The notes beneath the pieces are model-generated. The model was not told the DNA's origin. It saw only the letters and a program-made list of their open reading frames with translations, and searched no databases. A stretch of DNA of 64,000 bases, taken from assembly GCA_947447945.1 (NCBI GenBank), contig CANFLR010000003.1, positions 1 to 64,000 of the forward strand. The letters run 5' to 3'. Numbering within the stretch: position 1 is the stretch's first letter; each line of letters starts with the position of its first letter. The stretch is from Burkholderiaceae bacterium (lineage in GTDB: Bacteria > Pseudomonadota > Gammaproteobacteria > Burkholderiales > Burkholderiaceae). Of the stretch, positions 58,897-64,000 are shown in pieces. Both the position numbers and the translations under genes were made by a program.

Positions 58897-60413
58897 CATG
58901 CCACCTCGCTAGCTTGTCGCAAATGCCAATCACTGGCTTGCTGATATTGATGTGCCACTTGTAATAAGCGCGCCTCAGAAAAGTAATTGCCGATCAATTG
59001 CATGCCAATTGGAAGATTGTTTATATTAAATCCGCATGGCACGCTCATAGCAGGTAAGCCTGCTAAGTTAGTAGAAAGCGTATAAATATCTTCTAAATAC
59101 ATTTGTACAGGGTCTTTTGATTTCTCACCCAAACGCCAAGCAACATCAGGAGCCACGGGCCCGAGTATCACATCACACTGCTTAAACGCAGCCTGAAAAT
59201 CAGCGGCAATGATGCGACGAATCTTCTGCGCCTGTAAATAGTAGGCATCGTAGTAGCCATGACAAAGTACATAAGTGCCAATCAAAATACGGCGCCTTAC
59301 TTCAGCACCAAAACCCTCAGTACGTGACTTCTGGTACATATCACCTAGATCGCGATATTCATTGGCACGATGGCCGTAACGTACGCCATCAAAGCGACTC
59401 AAATTACTAGACGCCTCTGCTGGCGCTAAAACGTAATACACCGGAATAGAAAGTTTGGTTTTAGGCAAACTCACATCAACTAGACTGGCGCCTAAATTTT
59501 CCAAGGCCTTGGCTGCAGCATTGACTGACTTGGCAACATCTTCTGCCAAACCTTCAGCAAAAAACTCTTTGGGCAAACCAACCCGCAAACCTTGCAAAGG
59601 TTTCGCAGGATTAGCCTTGCCTTCGCCCCAGGATTGATGGAGATAGCGGCCATAATCCTCTCCAGAATCAGCCAAAGAAGTAGAGTCGCGCGGATCATGT
59701 GAAGACATCGCCGTTAGTAATAAAGCACAATCTTCAGCCGTCTTACCCATAGGGCCGGCCTGATCCAAGGAAGAGGCGTAAGCGATCATTCCGTAGCGTG
59801 AGACACGGCCGTAACTAGGTTTAATCCCAGTCAAGCCACAAAAGGCGGATGGCTGACGGATTGACCCGCCGGTATCTGTTCCCGTTGCGATTGGGGCCAA
59901 GCCAGCTGCTACAGCTGCAGCAGAGCCACCAGAGGATCCACCTGCAACATACTCAGAATTCCAAGGGTTTAAAACGGGTCCATAGGCTGAATTCTCGCTA
60001 GATGAGCCCATTGCAAATTCATCCATATTGGTCTTGCCCAAGCAAACCATGCCAGCTCCATTGGGGTTGTCTGCGCTCGGCATTCCTAGGTTAGCAACTA
60101 CCGTTGCATCAAAGGGACTGAGATAGCCCTCAAGCATTTTGGATGCTGCCGTTGACTTCCAGCCCCTCGTTACAAACACATCTTTATGGGCAATCGGGAT
60201 ACCAGTCAACTTACCAGCCTTACCAGAGGAAATTAAGGAGTCTGCTTTAGATGCTTGCTCTAAACTTAAGTGAGTATTCACATCTAAATAAGCATTCCAG
60301 TGTTTTCCAGCCTCGATGCGGGCCAAAAAGTACTGTGTTAGCTCAGTGCTAGAGACCTCTTTTGCGGCTAAGGCTTTCGCCATTAAAGTGATCGGGGTTT
60401 TGTGCCAACTCAT
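58896..60413 (-). CDS. gatA: Asp-tRNA(Asn)/Glu-tRNA(Gln) amidotransferase subunit A
   Basis: 505 residues of the amidase-signature family. The catalytic Ser-cisSer-Lys triad lies in IPIAHKDVF (Lys) and [14 protein letters not shown] (serines); [15 protein letters not shown] follows. It releases ammonia from glutamine for use by GatB. Overlaps gatC by 4 bases. Confidence 0.96.
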   Translation of the reverse strand: MSWHKTPITLMAKALAAKEVSSTELTQYFLARIEAGKHWNAYLDVNTHLSLEQASKADSLISSGKAGKLTGIPIAHKDVFVTRGWKSTAASKMLEGYLSPFDATVVANLGMPSADNPNGAGMVCLGKTNMDEFAMGSSSENSAYGPVLNPWNSEYVAGGSSGGSAAAVAAGLAPIATGTDTGGSIRQPSAFCGLTGIKPSYGRVSRYGMIAYASSLDQAGPMGKTAEDCALLLTAMSSHDPRDSTSLADSGEDYGRYLHQSWGEGKANPAKPLQGLRVGLPKEFFAEGLAEDVAKSVNAAAKALENLGASLVDVSLPKTKLSIPVYYVLAPAEASSNLSRFDGVRYGHRANEYRDLGDMYQKSRTEGFGAEVRRRILIGTYVLCHGYYDAYYLQAQKIRRIIAADFQAAFKQCDVILGPVAPDVAWRLGEKSKDPVQMYLEDIYTLSTNLAGLPAMSVPCGFNINNLPIGMQLIGNYFSEARLLQVAHQYQQASDWHLRQASEVA

Positions 60414-60703
60414 TCAATCACCCTTGGGACTAAAAAGTAACCATCCTGTAAAGCTGGTGCCGACTGCATATTTTCCGAGCGGTGATCAGCCTCAGTCACT
60501 TGGTCAACCCTTAAAGGTTGCGCTAGCTCGCGCAAAAAGAGGATCGGGTGAGCTAGAGGCTCAAGGCCGCTTGTATCAACAGCCTGCATCTCTTCCACCA
60601 AAGAAAAAACTGCCTGCAATTGAGGCAATACTGCCTCGGCTTCTGCCTGGCTTAACTCAAGCCTGGATAGGTGCGCAATGCGCTGAACATCATCAAGTTT
60701 CAT
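60410..60703 (-). CDS. gatC: Asp-tRNA(Asn)/Glu-tRNA(Gln) amidotransferase subunit C
   Basis: 97 residues: [21 protein letters not shown] and [12 protein letters not shown] are the GatC landmarks. It wraps around GatA and stabilises the complex. First gene of the gatCAB operon; it is divergent from mreB with 61 bases between the starts, an AT-rich gap that must carry both promoters. Confidence 0.94.
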   Translation of the reverse strand: MKLDDVQRIAHLSRLELSQAEAEAVLPQLQAVFSLVEEMQAVDTSGLEPLAHPILFLRELAQPLRVDQVTEADHRSENMQSAPALQDGYFLVPRVIE

Positions 60704-60740
60704 GGGGCGCTAGAGTATCATTCCTATATAAATTTATTAA

Positions 60741-61808
<1,068 letters not shown>

Positions 61809-61832
61809 TCGACCTACACGTCGACCAGGGCA

Positions 61833-62765
61833 TTGCAACATAGCGCTCCTCCTCTTTTCAGACAAGGCGTTCCTGCTTTAGTCAAACTGATTGTCTGTCT
61901 ATCGATCAGCATCGCATTGATGTTGATCGATTTTCGCTTCAAGACTCTCAACCCCATCCGCGACAATGTCAACTGGCTTTTGCGACCGCTTGAATATGTC
62001 ATGCTGATGCCTCGTAACGCATTCGAAGCTACAACAGAATATTTCACGACGCGCGGAACTCTTGATATCGAAAATCAGGCAATGAGGGCTCGTCAAGCAG
62101 AACTCTCCTTGCTGGCCAATCAAACAGAATTTCTCTTGGTAGAGAATCAAAATCTGCGGCAACTGATGGATTTACAAAAACAAATTCCATTTAAAACTCT
62201 GCCAGTAGAAATTCTTTTTAACCCACCTAATCCCATCTCACAACGCATTGTCATCAACCGCGGCAGTCATGATGGTCTTAAGCAAGGAAATCCGATTGCT
62301 AATGATGCCGGCATCTTAGGACAGGTTGTGCGCCTTTATGAACGCTCTGCAGAAGTGTCGTTACTTGAAGATCGCGACTTTGCAGTACCTGTTCAGGTGG
62401 CTCGTAATGGTCTGCGCGCAGCAGTATTCGGGGCAGGGCGCGGCAACCCCCTAGAGTTACGATACCTGCCTGTTGCCAGCGATCTTGAGGTTGGCGATGT
62501 CCTGATCACTTCTGGCATTGACGGAGTCTATCCTCCCGGTTTTGCCGTGGCTGTTATCAGCCGTATTGAGCGCAATGTTGATAAGAATTCATCAAATGTT
62601 TTTTGCGTCCCTGCTGCAGCCGTTAACCGCTATCGCCAAGCATTGGCGATACTGTACGACCCTCAGTTTGACGCCAAGCCCAGTGCCGTCACTAAATCTG
62701 GCTCTGCTGGTCCTGGAGCAATGGCACCAGGTCGTCGTCAAACTCGTGCAAGGGGCATGCAATGA
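61833..62765 (+). CDS. mreC: rod shape-determining protein MreC
   Basis: 310 residues. One membrane helix near residues 15-30 (VKLIVCLSISIALMLIDF), then a coiled coil (QAMRARQAELSLLANQTEFLLVENQNLRQL) and the MreC beta-barrel domains (INRGSHDGLKQGNPI; LGQVVRLYERSAEVSLLED). The start is a TTG at 61833; the 5' end MQHSAPPLFRQG matches the conserved MreC opening of relatives, and no ATG upstream exists in frame after the mreB stop. It overlaps mreD by 4 bases. Confidence 0.92.
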   Translation: MQHSAPPLFRQGVPALVKLIVCLSISIALMLIDFRFKTLNPIRDNVNWLLRPLEYVMLMPRNAFEATTEYFTTRGTLDIENQAMRARQAELSLLANQTEFLLVENQNLRQLMDLQKQIPFKTLPVEILFNPPNPISQRIVINRGSHDGLKQGNPIANDAGILGQVVRLYERSAEVSLLEDRDFAVPVQVARNGLRAAVFGAGRGNPLELRYLPVASDLEVGDVLITSGIDGVYPPGFAVAVISRIERNVDKNSSNVFCVPAAAVNRYRQALAILYDPQFDAKPSAVTKSGSAGPGAMAPGRRQTRARGMQ

Positions 62766-63286
62766 TTGACTTCCAAAGTGGCTATATTCTGCGGCCGGTT
62801 AATCGCCTCTTTATTTACTTCAGCTTGCTAGCTGCATTGCTACTCAATCTTTTGCCGATTGGTAACTTCGGCTGGGTGCCTGACTGGCTCATCATCTGTA
62901 TCGTTTTCTGGAATATTCATCAACATCGCTATGTCGGCGTGATGATCGCCTTCGCCTTTGGCTTGGTAATGGATGTGCATAACTCTGATCTACTGGGATT
63001 GCACGCTTTTAGTTACTCGCTTGTTGCCTACCTTGCGATTTCTTGGCATAGACGCATCATCGCCTTGAACGTATTTACTCAAGCCCTGCACCTTCTACCC
63101 ATCTTTTTGCTCGTCTCTCTATTCCCATTTTTAACGCATTGGATGCTTAGCGGGCAAATCTACTGGTGGGCTTTAACGGGCTCGGTTCAGGCTGTCATAG
63201 AGGCAATACTATGGCCGGTGGCTACCCGCATTTTGCTGGCGCCTCAACGTCGACCGATTGACGTTGACCATAATCGACCCATCTAA
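62762..63286 (+). CDS. mreD: rod shape-determining protein MreD
   Basis: 174 residues with about five membrane helices, including LLALLLNLLPIGNFGWVPDWLIICIVFWNIHQHRYVGVMIAFAFGLVMDV, the MreD signature. It bridges MreC and the elongasome. The start overlaps mreC by 4 bases. Confidence 0.92.
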   Translation: MIDFQSGYILRPVNRLFIYFSLLAALLLNLLPIGNFGWVPDWLIICIVFWNIHQHRYVGVMIAFAFGLVMDVHNSDLLGLHAFSYSLVAYLAISWHRRIIALNVFTQALHLLPIFLLVSLFPFLTHWMLSGQIYWWALTGSVQAVIEAILWPVATRILLAPQRRPIDVDHNRPI

Positions 63287-63294
63287 GCGGTTGT

Positions 63295-64000
63295 ATGGTT
63301 TCTTTTAAAAAACCCGACCTAAACTCTTTTCAAGAGCGCATTCATATTGCGACCATCTTCGTTACTATTTGTTTTTTAATTCTGGTTACCCGCCTACTTT
63401 GGTTGCAAATTATTAGCCATGGTAAATATTCATTGCTTGCGGAAAGCAACCGCATTGCACTCGTACCGGCCCCAGCAAACCGCGGCCTCATAATTGATCG
63501 AAACGGCGTTGTCATAGGCAGAAACTATTCGGCCTTGACACTCGACATCAATGCGGAAGAGGTCAAGGGCAATGTTGATGATCTAATCAGTGATTTATCC
63601 CAAATTGTGCTGATTTCGCCTCGAGATCGTCGAAATTTCAAGCGATCCCTAGAGGATTCCCGAAAAATGGGCACTTTTCCGCTTCGCTCAATGCTGACAG
63701 AGGCAGAAACAGCTCGCTTTATGGCGAATCGCTACCGCTTTCCCGGGGTGGAAATCCGGGCCCGCAGCTTTCGCGAGTACCCCTATAACGAACTAGCCTC
63801 GCATTTAATTGGCTATATCGGGCGCGTTTCTCAGAAAGATAAAGAGCGCATGCAAGCTGAAATTGAGAGCGCAAAAGCAGATGATCCTGAGGCATTACAA
63901 ACGTCTTTTTTGCCAGGCATTCAGTACGTCGGGAAAATTGGTTTAGAACAAAAATATGAATCCGTCTTACGGGGTGTTCCAGGATACGATCAAGTAGAAA
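63295..64000 (+). CDS. mrdA: penicillin-binding protein 2 (N-terminal fragment)
   Basis: A frame open from the ATG at 63295 to the window edge (235 codons); absent from the track because it is cut off. It has a cytoplasmic stretch, a membrane helix (IATIFVTICFLILVTRLLWLQ), NRGLIIDRNGVVIGRN, the PBP dimerisation domain with FREYPYNELASHLIGYIGRV, and QYVGKIGLEQKYESVLRG near the cut. PBP2 is the elongation transpeptidase; the catalytic domain lies off-window. It starts 8 bases after mreD, as expected for the mre operon. Confidence 0.92.
   Translation, partial: MVSFKKPDLNSFQERIHIATIFVTICFLILVTRLLWLQIISHGKYSLLAESNRIALVPAPANRGLIIDRNGVVIGRNYSALTLDINAEEVKGNVDDLISDLSQIVLISPRDRRNFKRSLEDSRKMGTFPLRSMLTEAETARFMANRYRFPGVEIRARSFREYPYNELASHLIGYIGRVSQKDKERMQAEIESAKADDPEALQTSFLPGIQYVGKIGLEQKYESVLRGVPGYDQVE

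Overview
The window looks like a chromosome segment of a free-living betaproteobacterium of the Burkholderiaceae, most likely Polynucleobacter or a close relative. The evidence is moderate GC, very tight gene packing, and Burkholderiales-style gene neighbourhoods: lipA-lipB-ybeD, metH split in two, phaM, argB-slmA-metX-metW-ampG, gatCAB divergent from mreBCD-mrdA, and a DksA without its zinc cysteines. The genus call is inferred from gene content and protein sequence, not from a database search. I see no rRNA, tRNA, CRISPR array, prophage or insertion sequence.

Layout. 0-5.4 kb: a TorF-type porin start cut by the left edge, with NtrC-like and sigma-54-like signals upstream; then ubiK, a small lipoprotein and the lipoate genes lipA-lipB-ybeD, a hydrolase, a thioredoxin-like ferredoxin and a VanZ-like membrane protein. 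5.4-12.4 kb: birA-coaX, hldE-C/rfaE2, and a plus-strand operon (glutathione peroxidase, FAD oxidoreductase, DUF1365, cyclopropane-fatty-acid-synthase family, SDR) that looks like a lipid-modification and oxidative-stress module. 12.4-24 kb: dsbA, a SPOR protein, argS, split metH, phaM, an MBL hydrolase, a DUF1289 mini-gene with a TTG start, acuI-like reductase, a small lipoprotein, flavin reductase and GST. 24-30 kb: a tripartite RND efflux operon. 30-35.5 kb: pteridine-reductase-like SDR, folB, ttcA, glmU, glmS as one compact operon. 35.5-41.4 kb: MidA-like methyltransferase, cca, NDUFA9-like protein, soluble lytic transglycosylase, 5-formyl-THF cyclo-ligase.

41.4-45.3 kb is the activated-methyl-cycle block metK-ahcY-metF, all on the minus strand. 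The ahcY leader is a convincing SAH riboswitch. The metK leader carries a compact pseudoknot-like element resembling SAM-II/SAM-V aptamers, starting almost exactly where a predicted sigma-70 promoter would begin transcription. With metH (15.8-19.6 kb) and metX-metW (50.7-52.4 kb), the window holds most of the methionine/SAM economy.

45.3-64 kb: two tandem LpxL-family acyltransferases, dapF, pyrE, xth, AmpG-like MFS, metW, metX, slmA, argB, dksA, a histidine-rich CobW GTPase, xerC, a DUF484 protein, gatBAC, and the rod-shape operon mreB-mreC-mreD-mrdA running off the right edge. Most of the window is ordinary core genome. The best second looks are the metK leader, the expression platform of the ahcY riboswitch, the peroxidase-linked lipid operon, and the nitrogen-control region at the left end.
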